A program made the translations under genes and the position numbers. A DNA stretch of 64,000 bases, taken from assembly GCA_024274785.1 (NCBI GenBank), contig JAJSAM010000059.1:62001-126000 (forward strand), in the 5' to 3' direction. The notes beneath the pieces were generated by a model that was given only the letters and a program-made list of their open reading frames with translations, did not search any database and was not told where the DNA came from. Source of the DNA: Planctomycetota bacterium. Its GTDB lineage: Bacteria > Planctomycetota > JAJSAM01. Shown here piece after piece: positions 1 to 8,286 of the stretch (position 1 is its first letter; every line of letters starts with the position of its first letter).

Positions 1-393
1 GCGGGGAAAGCCGACGACATGGACCAGTACGCGACCGTCCTGAAGGACGCGCTGGCCCACGGGATGAAGGTCGCGGACGGCGTCGGCCTCTTCATCCAGT
101 TCGGCTCGAAAAAGGTGGAGGACTACGCGCGGGCGCAGGGCTATCTGGAGGTCTTCACAAAGGCCGGCGCGAACGTCATCGCCCCCGGCTGCGGCGCCTG
201 CATCGGTTGTGGCCCCGGCGTCTCCGATCGGGAGGAGCAGGTCACCGTCTCGGCCATCAACCGCAACTTCAAGGGCCGGTCGGGGCCGGGAAAGATGTAC
301 CTGGCCTCCCCGTACACCGTGGCCGCCTCGGCGGTGATGGGGAGGATCGCGGCGTACGAGGAGGGGATGTTCGAAATCCGGGGTCAGGTCTGA
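1..393 (+). CDS. Aconitase / 3-isopropylmalate dehydratase large-subunit family, C-terminal fragment (cut by window edge)
   Basis: The reading frame is open from base 1 and ends with TGA at 391-393, so only the last ~130 residues are seen. The segment APGCGACIGCGPG carries the CxxC pair that binds the [4Fe-4S] cluster in aconitase/LeuC/homoaconitase enzymes. It is followed by the family's NRNFKGRSG and YLASPYTVAASAV blocks, so it is a hydro-lyase of this superfamily. The short distance from the cluster motif to the end, without a swivel domain, fits the LeuC/large-subunit type with a separate small subunit, which is not visible here. The final residues GQV and the stop lie inside an inverted-repeat arm (380-401), so the native C-terminus has probably been replaced by repeat sequence. 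Substrate (isopropylmalate, homoaconitate or other) cannot be told from this fragment. Confidence 0.85.
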   Translation, partial: AGKADDMDQYATVLKDALAHGMKVADGVGLFIQFGSKKVEDYARAQGYLEVFTKAGANVIAPGCGACIGCGPGVSDREEQVTVSAINRNFKGRSGPGKMYLASPYTVAASAVMGRIAAYEEGMFEIRGQV

Positions 394-475
394 CATTTGT
401 CCGGAGCCGGACAAATCCGGCGAGGCTCTGATGAGCGAGAATGGCAGAAACCAGACAAATGTCAGACCTGACCCC
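380..475. repeat. 22-bp perfect inverted repeat forming the ends of two convergent genes
   Basis: The arm at 380-401 is the exact reverse complement of 454-475, separated by 52 bases. A nested hairpin with two 10-bp arms (395-404 and 407-416) sits next to the left arm. Each arm reads GGT CAG GTC TGA in the frame of the gene that runs into it, so both the aconitase-family fragment and xthA end in Gly-Gln-Val-stop. The arrangement resembles REP/BIME-like palindromes associated with REP-type transposases. No transposase gene is nearby. Confidence 0.8.
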
Positions 476-1235
476 AGGCTGCCAGCACCGGCGCATGATC
501 CGACGGTTTCTCCCCATCCCGCGCCGTCTTGTCCACCTCGCACATCACGCAGCGTCTGGCCAGGCTCTCGGTGACCATGATCAGGTCGATGCGAAGGCCG
601 AGGCCACGGCGGAACATCCCACCCCGGAAATCCCACCAGGAGTAGAAGCCCGGCTCATCGTGGTGCAGGCGGAAGGCATCGCGCAGGCCGAAGTCGAGCA
701 GGTGGCGCAAGGCTTCGCGCTCCTCCCCGGTGCAGTGGATGGTGCCCGCGAGCTTCTCCGGGTCGTAGACATCCCGATCATCGGGCGTGATGTTGATGTC
801 GCCGAGGACCACCACGTTCTGCTCTGGTGTCAACGACTCGTCGAGGTGCGCGCGCAAGCGCTTCAGCCAGTCCATCTTCCTGGCGAAGTGCTCGCTGCCG
901 GGCTCCTTCCCGTTCACCACGTAGAGGTTCACCACGCGGATGCCGTCGATGGTGGCCTCGATGACGCGCTTCTGATCGCCCTCGCCGTCGCCCGGCAGGC
1001 CGGTCGAGACGTCGGTCATGGGGAGTTTGCTGGCGATCGCCACGCCGTTGTAGGTCTTCTGGCCGAACACACAGACCTGATAGCCGAGTTCCGTGAACGG
1101 CTTGAGCGGGAAGTCCTCGTCGACGACCTTCGTCTCCTGCAGGCAGAGCACGTCGGGCCGCACCGCGGCGAGCCATTCGGTCACTCGCGGCAGGCGGACG
1201 CGGATGGAGTTCACGTTCCAGGTGGCGATCATCAT
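462..1235 (-). CDS. xthA: Exodeoxyribonuclease III
   Basis: This is a 257-residue AP endonuclease/3'-5' exonuclease of the endonuclease-exonuclease-phosphatase fold, acting in base-excision repair. Visible motifs are WNVNSIR near the N-terminus (catalytic Asn), LQETK (metal-binding Glu), VVLGDINITPDD (GDxN), LRIDLIMV, and KPSDHAPV with the catalytic Asp-His near the end. Length matches the family. ATG at 1235 starts directly with MMIATWNVNS, as in typical ExoIII. It is convergent with the preceding gene, and its last three codons and stop are contributed by the right arm of the inverted repeat (454-475). The following lsrF-like gene is divergent, 64 bp away. Confidence 0.95.
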   Translation of the reverse strand: MMIATWNVNSIRVRLPRVTEWLAAVRPDVLCLQETKVVDEDFPLKPFTELGYQVCVFGQKTYNGVAIASKLPMTDVSTGLPGDGEGDQKRVIEATIDGIRVVNLYVVNGKEPGSEHFARKMDWLKRLRAHLDESLTPEQNVVVLGDINITPDDRDVYDPEKLAGTIHCTGEEREALRHLLDFGLRDAFRLHHDEPGFYSWWDFRGGMFRRGLGLRIDLIMVTESLARRCVMCEVDKTARDGEKPSDHAPVLAAWGQV

Positions 1236-1299
1236 GGTTCTTGTCCTCTCAGCTCGACCCGGATGATAGGGTACGAATTCACCAGGAAGGGAGCATCAC

Positions 1300-2091
1300 A
1301 TGGACTGGGGCCTGAGCAATCGCCTGAACCGCATCATTCGTCCGGATACCGGCCACGTCGTCATGCTGGCGGTGGACCACGGGTACTTCCTCGGCCCGGT
1401 GACGAAGCTCGAGCAGCCGGGAGAGACGGTGGATCCGCTCCTTCCCTACGCCGACGCGCTGATGCTCGCGCGCGGCGTGCTCCGCAACTGCGTGCCCGCG
1501 GAGACCGACACCCCCATGGTCCTGCGCGTCTCGGGCGGCCGCAGCATCCTGGCCGGTGAAGACCTCTCCGACGAGGGCCTGGCCACCTCCATGGACGATG
1601 CGGTGCGGCTGAACGTCTCCGCGGTCGCCCTCTCCATCTTCGTCGGCAGCAGGCACGAACGTCAGACCATCCTCAATCTGGCGAAGCTCGTGGACCAGGG
1701 CGAGCGCATGGGCATCCCGGTGCTCGCGGTCACCGCCGTCGGCAAGGAACTCGAGAAGCGCGACGCCCGTTACCTCGCGCTCGCCTGCCGCATGGCCGCG
1801 GAGTTCGGCGCGCACTTCGTGAAGACCTACTTCTGCGACGACTTCCACCAGGTCGCCGAGAGCTGCCCGGTCCCGCTGGTCATCGCCGGAGGCCCCTCAA
1901 TGGACACCGAGCTGGAGGTGTTCAAGATGGCCCGGTCGGCCATCGACCAGGGCGCGGTGGGCGTCGACATGGGCCGCAACATCTGGCAGAACGAGAATCC
2001 GGTGGCGATGATCCGCGCGATCCGCGGCATAGTGCACGACGAGTTGAGCCCCGAGGACGCGCACGAGCTGTTCACCGACCTCTCAGCCTAG
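1300..2091 (+). CDS. lsrF: LsrF-type class I aldolase / thiolase (DeoC/FbaB superfamily)
   Basis: A 263-residue TIM-barrel protein very similar in layout to E. coli LsrF, which cleaves phosphorylated AI-2-derived 3-hydroxy-5-phosphonooxypentane-2,4-dione. Shared blocks are DWGLSNRL at the N-terminus, VMLAVDHGYFLGP, ARGVLRNCVP, SMDDAVRLN, AVTAVGKEL, FVKTYF (Schiff-base Lys region), PLVIAGG and GVDMGRNIWQ. The DHGY and GVDMGRN motifs are also found in archaeal-type fructose-bisphosphate aldolases, so substrate is not certain. It lacks the ~30-residue N-terminal extension of E. coli LsrF. No lsr transporter, kinase or regulator lies nearby, so a role in AI-2 processing is an inference from family resemblance. 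A 'tcaccaggaaggag' ribosome-binding region precedes ATG 1300. Confidence 0.8.
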   Translation: MDWGLSNRLNRIIRPDTGHVVMLAVDHGYFLGPVTKLEQPGETVDPLLPYADALMLARGVLRNCVPAETDTPMVLRVSGGRSILAGEDLSDEGLATSMDDAVRLNVSAVALSIFVGSRHERQTILNLAKLVDQGERMGIPVLAVTAVGKELEKRDARYLALACRMAAEFGAHFVKTYFCDDFHQVAESCPVPLVIAGGPSMDTELEVFKMARSAIDQGAVGVDMGRNIWQNENPVAMIRAIRGIVHDELSPEDAHELFTDLSA

Positions 2092-2250
2092 AAAACCACC
2101 TGGAGGGCGCCGGTCCCTCGGTGCCGCGCGGGTCCTGAAACCGGTCCCCTTTGGCCATGCGCGGACGCCCGGAGGTCGTCCCTCCAGCACAACCCCCTGA
2201 ATTGCCGATACGGAACCGAAGTCCCACATCGTCTATTCGGGAGGCAATTG

Positions 2251-3192
2251 GTGACTACCGCAGCGATTCCCCGCACAGATCTCACCGCGCAAATCAAGAA
2301 GCTCGGCGAGCGCATCCGCAAGGTCATGGTGCTCACGGACGCTGAGGTCGAGCCCATCCTGGTTTCGCTCCTCGCCCGGGGGCACGTGCTCATCGAAGGG
2401 ATCCCCGGCACCGGAAAGACCCTGCTCGCGCGGACCCTGGCCAAGGTCGTCGGGCTCGAGTTCGTCCGGATCCAATTCACGAACGACCTGATGCCGTCGG
2501 ACATCGTGGGGTCATCGGTGTGGCGGCCCGGGCCCGGGGAATTCGAGTTCATGCCCGGACCGATTTTTTCCAACGTCGTGCTCGCGGACGAAATCAACCG
2601 CACCAGCCCGCGAACGCTGTCCTGCCTCCTCGAGGCCATGGAAGGCGGACAGATCTCGGTCGAAGGGAAGACTCTGGAGCTGCCCCGTCCGTTCTTCGTC
2701 CTCGCGACGCGGAACCCGATCGAGTTCCACGGGACCTTCCCGGTGCCGGAGGCGGCGCTCGACCGTTTCCTCTGCCGCGTGACCGTGGGCTATCCGGAGG
2801 TGGAAGGCGAACTCGGCCTCTACCTCGGCAAGGACCCCGAGAAGGCGTTCCTCGAACTGCAACCGGCACTCCTTCCCGGTGAGCTGGCCACGCTCCAGAT
2901 CGCGGTCGACCGGGTGGAGGTGAGTGAACCCGTGGCCGCCTACTGCTACCAGGTGGTCTCGGCCACCCGGCGGGACGAAGCCGTGGCCCTCGGCGCCAGC
3001 CCGCGCGCGGCCATGAACTGGATCCGCGCCGCGCGCGCCCGCGCCGTCATGGAAGGCCGCCAACACGTGCTTCCGGACGACCTGAAGGCCGTGGCCATCC
3101 CCTCGCTGGCCCACCGGGTGTTCCTGGGGGGCGGCGGCGACGCGACGGTGGAACTGAAACGGATCCTCAGCGAGGTGCCCGTCGTCCTGTGA
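2251..3192 (+). CDS. MoxR-family AAA+ ATPase
   Basis: About 313 residues. Walker A is GIPGTGKTLLA, Walker B is VVLADEINR, sensor 1 lies in the ATRNPIEFHGTFPVPEAALD block, and a helical lid follows, the standard MoxR arrangement. MoxR ATPases act as chaperones for complex or cofactor assembly, usually with VWA or DUF58 partners. The start was set at GTG 2251 because GGGAGG lies 6 bases upstream; an in-frame TTG at 2248 is too close to it. The gene overlaps the next one in a GTGA junction, marking the classic moxR-DUF58-transglutaminase operon. The nature of the client is unknown. Confidence 0.93.
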   Translation: MTTAAIPRTDLTAQIKKLGERIRKVMVLTDAEVEPILVSLLARGHVLIEGIPGTGKTLLARTLAKVVGLEFVRIQFTNDLMPSDIVGSSVWRPGPGEFEFMPGPIFSNVVLADEINRTSPRTLSCLLEAMEGGQISVEGKTLELPRPFFVLATRNPIEFHGTFPVPEAALDRFLCRVTVGYPEVEGELGLYLGKDPEKAFLELQPALLPGELATLQIAVDRVEVSEPVAAYCYQVVSATRRDEAVALGASPRAAMNWIRAARARAVMEGRQHVLPDDLKAVAIPSLAHRVFLGGGGDATVELKRILSEVPVVL

Positions 3193-4151
3193 GAGTTCCC
3201 ATCCCCACCGTTTTCGGACTGAAGGGCGTCGCGTTCTTCGCGGTGCTGCTCGGGTCGTTCTTTGCCGCCACCTACTCCAACCTGTTCTTCCTGCTGATGG
3301 CGTTCCTCACCGTCCTCGGAGCTCTGAACCTCTTCTGGACCGCGCGAAGCCTGTCCGGGGTGGAGGGCGAGGCGGTGGACGACGGCCCTATCCCCTCCGG
3401 CGGCGGACACGACTTGAAGTTCCGGATCCGGGCCGGACGGCGGCCGCGCCCCTGCATCTGTGCCGAGGCGAAGATCGAAGGCATCGGACGGGTCTCGGGT
3501 GGCGTGGACGTGGTCAGGGACCCCGTCGAAGTGAGTGCTCCCCTGCCGGAGCTGTCGCGGGGGATCTACCGGGTCGGCCCGCAACGGCTCACCTCCACCT
3601 GGCCGTTCGGTCTCTTCCGGGTTTCCCGGCCCATCGGGGGCCGTGAAGAGCTGGTGGTCTATCCCTCCCCCGGCGAGGCCCCGGAATTGAATGGCGGCGA
3701 GGGAACGCTCGGCGACCTCTGCGCAGCGCTCGGCCATGTGGACGGAAATCTCCAGCCGTCCGGCATTCGAGAGCACCGGCCGGAAGACGGACTGCGCCGC
3801 ATCCACTGGAAGGCCAGCGCCCGACGGGATCGGCTCGTGGTCACCGAGTGGGAAGGCGGAGGCGGCTCCGGTGCCGAAGTCGTCCTCGACCGGCGGGCGG
3901 AACCGAAGGAGTTCGAGCACGCGCTCGCCGTCCTCTCCGCCCTCGCGCTGGCGGCCCGGGCGGAAAGGGAGCCGCTGACCGTGCATTCCCAGGGGCTGAC
4001 CGCCACGTACGGCCCGGGCCACACGCCCACCGCCGACCTCCTGCGCTGGCTGGCCGGGGCGGAGCCGTTGCCGAAGACCGACCAGCCCCCACCGCCGGTC
4101 TCACCAGGCATCCTGCACCTGCCGGCCGCCGGGGCGGGAGCGAGACCATGA
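3189..4151 (+). CDS. DUF58 domain protein
   Basis: A 320-residue protein with two hydrophobic N-terminal helices (about residues 10-48) followed by a soluble DUF58 region. The hallmark segment REHRPEDGLRRIHWKASAR (about residues 193-211) matches the DUF58 signature, in which an Arg-rich IHWK stretch precedes a VWA-like fold. The GTG start (3189) overlaps the moxR stop, and the stop overlaps the following ATG, so the three genes are translationally coupled. DUF58 proteins are thought to be partners of MoxR ATPases. The exact role is unknown. Confidence 0.88.
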   Translation: MRVPIPTVFGLKGVAFFAVLLGSFFAATYSNLFFLLMAFLTVLGALNLFWTARSLSGVEGEAVDDGPIPSGGGHDLKFRIRAGRRPRPCICAEAKIEGIGRVSGGVDVVRDPVEVSAPLPELSRGIYRVGPQRLTSTWPFGLFRVSRPIGGREELVVYPSPGEAPELNGGEGTLGDLCAALGHVDGNLQPSGIREHRPEDGLRRIHWKASARRDRLVVTEWEGGGGSGAEVVLDRRAEPKEFEHALAVLSALALAARAEREPLTVHSQGLTATYGPGHTPTADLLRWLAGAEPLPKTDQPPPPVSPGILHLPAAGAGARP

Positions 4152-5965
4152 GCCGGGCGCAGAGACTCCTGTTCACGGGACTGGTGCTCTGCAACCTGGC
4201 ATTCGTGCAGATGACGGATTCCGCGAGTTGGGGCTGGCTCGGCCCACTGGTCGCGCTCACCATCTTCTCTCCCCTGCTGATTCGCCTCCGACGGCATCTC
4301 GCCTACCGCATCATCTGGAACCTCGCGGTGATCGGGGTCTTCGCCCAACTCGTCAACCACACCACGACCGCCGGCGCGGAGTACCTGCTGGAGGACGGCC
4401 TGCTGCTCGCCGCCCTCTGCCAGGTCCACCTGCTGAACAACATCGGCCCCGACCAGAAGCCGGACCTCCTGATCTTCAACTCGTTCCTGGTCGTGGTGGT
4501 GACGAGTTTCCTCAGTGTTGACCTCGGATTCTCGATGGTCTTCGTCATCTATGCCCTGCTCCTGGTCATCTCGCTGCAGGTGCTCACCGCCTCCCGGCTT
4601 CCGACCACCGGTTCCCTTCGCCTGGTGATCCGGGATGCCGTTCCGAAGGCGATCGTGGTACTCGCGGCCACCATGATGGTCTTCTTCCTCTGGCCCCGTG
4701 ATTTCCACCGGCGCGGGCTGCTGACCGGCGACCTGGACTTCCGGCCGGACAGCAGCCTGCTCACCACCGGATTCACCGAGGATGTCTCACTCGACCGGCA
4801 CGGGGGAGCGCTCGCGAGCCAGCGCGTGGCGCTGCGGATCGAGTTGATCCGCGGGCGGGCTCGCGATATCCCCGACCATTGGCGCGGCGCCCTGCTCGAT
4901 CGTTTCGACGGCTCACGCTGGTACGCCGAAAGCGGCTGGCGCGGAGCCGTCGGAAAACTCGAGAAGATCGAAGCGATGGTGCGGGCCACGGTGCTGGGCA
5001 ACCAGAAGGATCGCCGTTTCGCCCCGCTCGGCTCGATGGTGGCCGGGTTGCCCGAACGGGGCATCCTGCAGTTCGGCCCCGCGGCTCCGGTGCGGACGAC
5101 GGTCAACCCGAAATACGTGAGCCTGCCCCGGAGCGGCCGGCTCCTCTCGGCCATGAAACTGGCCGACCGTCTCGTCGCCGACCTCCCGCCATCGGTCTCC
5201 CGGCGGGTCGTCGCCGCCCGCCTCGGCGACTATCTCAAGCTGAACTACGAGTATCTCTCACCGGTCGAGAATGGAGGCGCGCGAAGCCTCGCGGAGTTCA
5301 TCGAGGGGAAGAAGGCCGGTCACTGCGAGACCTTCGCCACCGCCCTCGCGGTCATGCTGCGTCACCGGAAGATCCCCTGCCGGCTGGCCACCGGGTACCT
5401 CGCCACCGAATGGGACTCGGAGAGAAGGCTGCTCATCGCCCGTGATCGTGACGCCCACGCCTGGGTGGAGGTGCTCGATCCGGAACGAGGCTGGTACGTG
5501 GTCGATCCCACGCCATCCGGAGCCAATGCGGAACTCGCGAGAGGTGATGGTGTTTTCGGAGCGGCCGGAGCATTCGTCGCGCAAATCTGGCAGCAGATCA
5601 CCGGGTTCGACGCCGCAGACCGCGCGCGCGCGCTCGAGAGCCTGCTCGCGTTGCCCGGACGGATCTGCACCCTCGTCGTGACGCACCCCATCTCGACCCT
5701 CTTCACGGTGGCCCTGATCGTGTTCCTGATCCGACTGCGGATGGTGTGGAAACGCCGGGGCCCGCCGGAGGTCCGCGCCTACCTCGCCGTTCTGAGCCGA
5801 ACCGGCCTGACCACCCTCCCGGGAGAGACTCCACGAGAGACGCTGGCGCGGGCGCACACGCTCTCGCTGCAGCCGAAGAAGCTCGGGCTGCTCGAACTCG
5901 CGGTCCGCGAGCACGAACGCAGACGCTATGGGCTCGCCTGGAAACAAGGGCTCGCGCAAGAATAA
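4148..5965 (+). CDS. Membrane transglutaminase-like protein (TgpA/DUF3488 type)
   Basis: About 605 residues, starting at the ATG that overlaps the previous stop (ATGA). Roughly the first 190 residues contain several membrane helices (for example SLQVLTASRL and the VVLAATMMVFFLW helix). A periplasmic transglutaminase/cysteine-protease-like domain follows, with Cys in KAGHCETFATALA, His in DRDAHAWVEVLD and Asp in YVVDPTP. A further membrane helix (VALIVFLIRLRM) and a short cytoplasmic tail with AYLAVLSRTG come last, the usual TgpA layout. The final residues GLAQE and the TAA stop lie within the left terminal repeat of the element at 5948-6106, so the natural C-terminus has been altered. Whether the enzyme is a protease or cross-links proteins is unknown. 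Confidence 0.9.
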   Translation: MSRAQRLLFTGLVLCNLAFVQMTDSASWGWLGPLVALTIFSPLLIRLRRHLAYRIIWNLAVIGVFAQLVNHTTTAGAEYLLEDGLLLAALCQVHLLNNIGPDQKPDLLIFNSFLVVVVTSFLSVDLGFSMVFVIYALLLVISLQVLTASRLPTTGSLRLVIRDAVPKAIVVLAATMMVFFLWPRDFHRRGLLTGDLDFRPDSSLLTTGFTEDVSLDRHGGALASQRVALRIELIRGRARDIPDHWRGALLDRFDGSRWYAESGWRGAVGKLEKIEAMVRATVLGNQKDRRFAPLGSMVAGLPERGILQFGPAAPVRTTVNPKYVSLPRSGRLLSAMKLADRLVADLPPSVSRRVVAARLGDYLKLNYEYLSPVENGGARSLAEFIEGKKAGHCETFATALAVMLRHRKIPCRLATGYLATEWDSERRLLIARDRDAHAWVEVLDPERGWYVVDPTPSGANAELARGDGVFGAAGAFVAQIWQQITGFDAADRARALESLLALPGRICTLVVTHPISTLFTVALIVFLIRLRMVWKRRGPPEVRAYLAVLSRTGLTTLPGETPRETLARAHTLSLQPKKLGLLELAVREHERRRYGLAWKQGLAQE

Positions 5966-6106
5966 GTTCGCAGGACCGAGAGCGCTGATGCGCCCGAGAA
6001 AGCAAGACGCGAGGAGCGCGCAACCCTGCTGGTTTCAACCGACGAGCAACAAAGCGTGGCGGGATGCAGCGGCCCTCGAAAGCAGCAGCTATTCCCAGAC
6101 GGGCCC
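5948..6106 (+). repeat. Dispersed gene-end repeat, copy 1
   Basis: One of four ~160-bp related intergenic sequences. It begins with gggctcgcgcaagaataa, ends with attcccagacgggccc, and carries the shared centre GGTTTCAACCGACGAGCAAC. The two ends are imperfect inverted repeats. The TAA stop of the upstream transglutaminase gene (5963-5965) lies inside its left end. Confidence 0.85.
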
Positions 6107-6147
6107 AATCTCTTGCCGGTTCGGAGCGATCTGGCAGACTGACGGCC

Positions 6148-7167
6148 ATGAAGACCGCCGTCTACTACGCGAACGACGATGTGCGCATCGAGGAGTGTCC
6201 GGTTCCGACGATCGGGGCCGGGGAAGTCCTGCTGAAGATCCATGCGAGCGGCGTCTGCGGCAGTGACGTGATGGAGTGGTACCGCAAGTCCAGGGCTCCC
6301 CTGGTCCTCGGCCACGAGATCGCCGGGACGGTCGAGGAAACCGGTCCCGGTGTCGAAAACGTCGCGGTCGGCGACCGGGTGGTCGTCACCCACCACGTCC
6401 CCTGCAACACCTGCCGGGCGTGCCTGACGGGTCACTTCTCGGCCTGCGACACCCTGCGCACCACGAAGCTCGATCCCGGCGGATTCTGCGAATATGCGCG
6501 CGTCCCCCCGATCCAGGTGGACCGCGGCCTGGTGAGTATTCCGGACGGGGTCGATTTCGACCGCGCCTCCTTCGTGGAGCCGCTGGCCTGCGTCAGCCAC
6601 GGCCTGGACCGGGTCGGGATGAGGACCGGCGACACCGTGCTGGTCATCGGCAGCGGGATCACCGGGCTGCTCTTCGTCAGCCTGGCGCGCGCCCTCGGGG
6701 CCGGCCGGATCATCGCCACGGACATCGTCGAAAGCCGCCTCGAGGCCGCGTGCCGCTTCGGAGCAGACGCCACGATCCACGCCGGGAAGGACGTGCCGGC
6801 ACAGGTCCGCGAGGTAAACGACGGGCGCGGCGCGGACGTCATCGTGATCTGCACCGCGGTCCCCACCGCCATCCGGCAGGGCCTGCTCTCCGCCGGCCGC
6901 GGCGCCCGGGTGCTGTTCTTCGCCCCCACCGAGCCCGGCGTCGAGGTTCCGCTCCCGCTGTTTCCGTTGTGGCGCGACGACGTCACGATGACCACGGCCT
7001 ACGCCGGGGCGCCGCGCGACCTGAGGACCGCCATGGACCTGATCCGGGCGGACCGGATCCCGGTCGATGCGATGATCACCCACCGCCTTCCCCTCGAAGA
7101 GGCCGCGGAGGGTTTCCGCCTGGTGGCCGAGGGCCGGGATTCCATCAAGGTGATCCTTTCGCCTTGA
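6148..7167 (+). CDS. Zinc-dependent medium-chain alcohol/polyol dehydrogenase
   Basis: A 339-residue MDR oxidoreductase resembling sorbitol/threonine dehydrogenases. The catalytic-zinc region is GVCGSDV with GHEIAG downstream. The structural-zinc loop is CNTCRACLTGHFSAC (four Cys), and FVEPLACVSHG supplies the third catalytic-zinc region. A Rossmann motif VLVIGSGITGLL lies near residue 170. ATG 6148 gives the canonical MKTAVYY start; a longer frame begins inside the repeat and is not credible. It probably oxidises a secondary alcohol or polyol with NAD(P). The substrate is not predictable, and no pathway partner is adjacent. Confidence 0.9.
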   Translation: MKTAVYYANDDVRIEECPVPTIGAGEVLLKIHASGVCGSDVMEWYRKSRAPLVLGHEIAGTVEETGPGVENVAVGDRVVVTHHVPCNTCRACLTGHFSACDTLRTTKLDPGGFCEYARVPPIQVDRGLVSIPDGVDFDRASFVEPLACVSHGLDRVGMRTGDTVLVIGSGITGLLFVSLARALGAGRIIATDIVESRLEAACRFGADATIHAGKDVPAQVREVNDGRGADVIVICTAVPTAIRQGLLSAGRGARVLFFAPTEPGVEVPLPLFPLWRDDVTMTTAYAGAPRDLRTAMDLIRADRIPVDAMITHRLPLEEAAEGFRLVAEGRDSIKVILSP

Positions 7168-7221
7168 GTGCCGGACGGCTAGCGTAACGGGCTCGACCGG
7201 CCGCCTTCCGGAGAAAGCCCC

Positions 7222-8286
7222 ATGCCCACGATCGAAGACCTGCTTTCCGAAGCCTGCTGCAACTGGGACAACCCCGGGGTACTCGCCCGCACCGGCCGTG
7301 AGATCCAGCACCGGAACCGCCTGGACCATGCGCGGCGGATCCTGCACCGGGCGGTGAAACTCGACCCGACCGGAGATGTGGATGCCTGGAAGTACCTCGC
7401 CTTCGCCTACTACCGGGACATGAAAAGCGAGGAGGGCGCCGAGGTTCTCCGGAACGGCATCGCGGCCACGGGCAGCGACAGCATCAAGGCGACCCTGGCG
7501 GGCTTCTCGGATGACGAGGAGGAGAAAGCGCGCCTATGCGGGGAACTGGCCGAAACCACTGTGCCCGGCGCGCAGGCCGGTCTGCTCTGGCGGCGCTTTC
7601 ACGCCGGGGAGGCGGCCGAGGCCATCGAGGCGCTCGAGACTCTCCGAACGGAATATCCGGACGATGGCGACGTGCGCGACACCATGCTCTGGATGTACAT
7701 TTTCGCCCGGCAGCGCAACGCGATCGAGGGGCTCGACCTGCACGAGAAGGCGATCCCGATGGCGAAAGCGAAGATCGGCGAGGAACCGGAGAGCATCTAC
7801 GGGCACACCTTGCTGGTCTGGATGCTGACCGTCGAGAAAGACTGGGACGGCGTGTTGGCAGGAACCTCTGACGCGCTCGCGATCCACCCGGACGACGAGA
7901 CCATGATGCAGTGGCGCGGCCAGGCCTACCGGGAAAACGGAGACCTGCCGCGGGCCATGGCCTGCCTGAACCGGGCCATCGGCATGAAGAGCAGCTTCGT
8001 CGGGTCGCGGGTCGATCTCGCCAGGCTCCACGAGAGCCGTGAGGAGTTTGACCTGGCGGAGGAGATCCTCCGCGAGATCCCGACCGCCAACCCCGCGTAC
8101 GCGGCCGGTCCGATAAGTCTGGCGCTGTTCCTCACCCGTCGAGAACGGTTCGAGGAAGCGGAAAAGCTCATCATCGAAGCGTGGCCGAAACTGCCCCGGT
8201 GGATCGTTGGTTCCCTCAAGGCGAACCCGGACGCGGAGATGCTGCTTTCCCGGGAGGCGGTCCGAAAGGTGATGGAGGCCGAATGA
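7222..8286 (+). CDS. Tetratricopeptide-repeat protein coupled to aceE
   Basis: A 354-residue, all-helical soluble protein without signal peptide. It contains repeated ~34-residue TPR-like units, for example around residues 30-65 (RRILHRAVKLDPTGDVDAWK), 205-240 (ALAIHPDDETMMQWRGQAY) and 240-275 (AMACLNRAIGMKSSFVGSR). TPR proteins usually scaffold protein-protein contacts. Its stop overlaps the start of the pyruvate dehydrogenase E1 gene (ATGA), so the two are co-translated and a role in E1 assembly or regulation is possible. That link is inference from position only. Confidence 0.75.
   Translation: MPTIEDLLSEACCNWDNPGVLARTGREIQHRNRLDHARRILHRAVKLDPTGDVDAWKYLAFAYYRDMKSEEGAEVLRNGIAATGSDSIKATLAGFSDDEEEKARLCGELAETTVPGAQAGLLWRRFHAGEAAEAIEALETLRTEYPDDGDVRDTMLWMYIFARQRNAIEGLDLHEKAIPMAKAKIGEEPESIYGHTLLVWMLTVEKDWDGVLAGTSDALAIHPDDETMMQWRGQAYRENGDLPRAMACLNRAIGMKSSFVGSRVDLARLHESREEFDLAEEILREIPTANPAYAAGPISLALFLTRRERFEEAEKLIIEAWPKLPRWIVGSLKANPDAEMLLSREAVRKVMEAE

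Noticed and set aside
5966-6147. Upstream extension of the zinc dehydrogenase to a start at 6064 inside the repeat
   Set aside because: The extra residues come from the repeat element, and ATG 6148 gives the typical family start.
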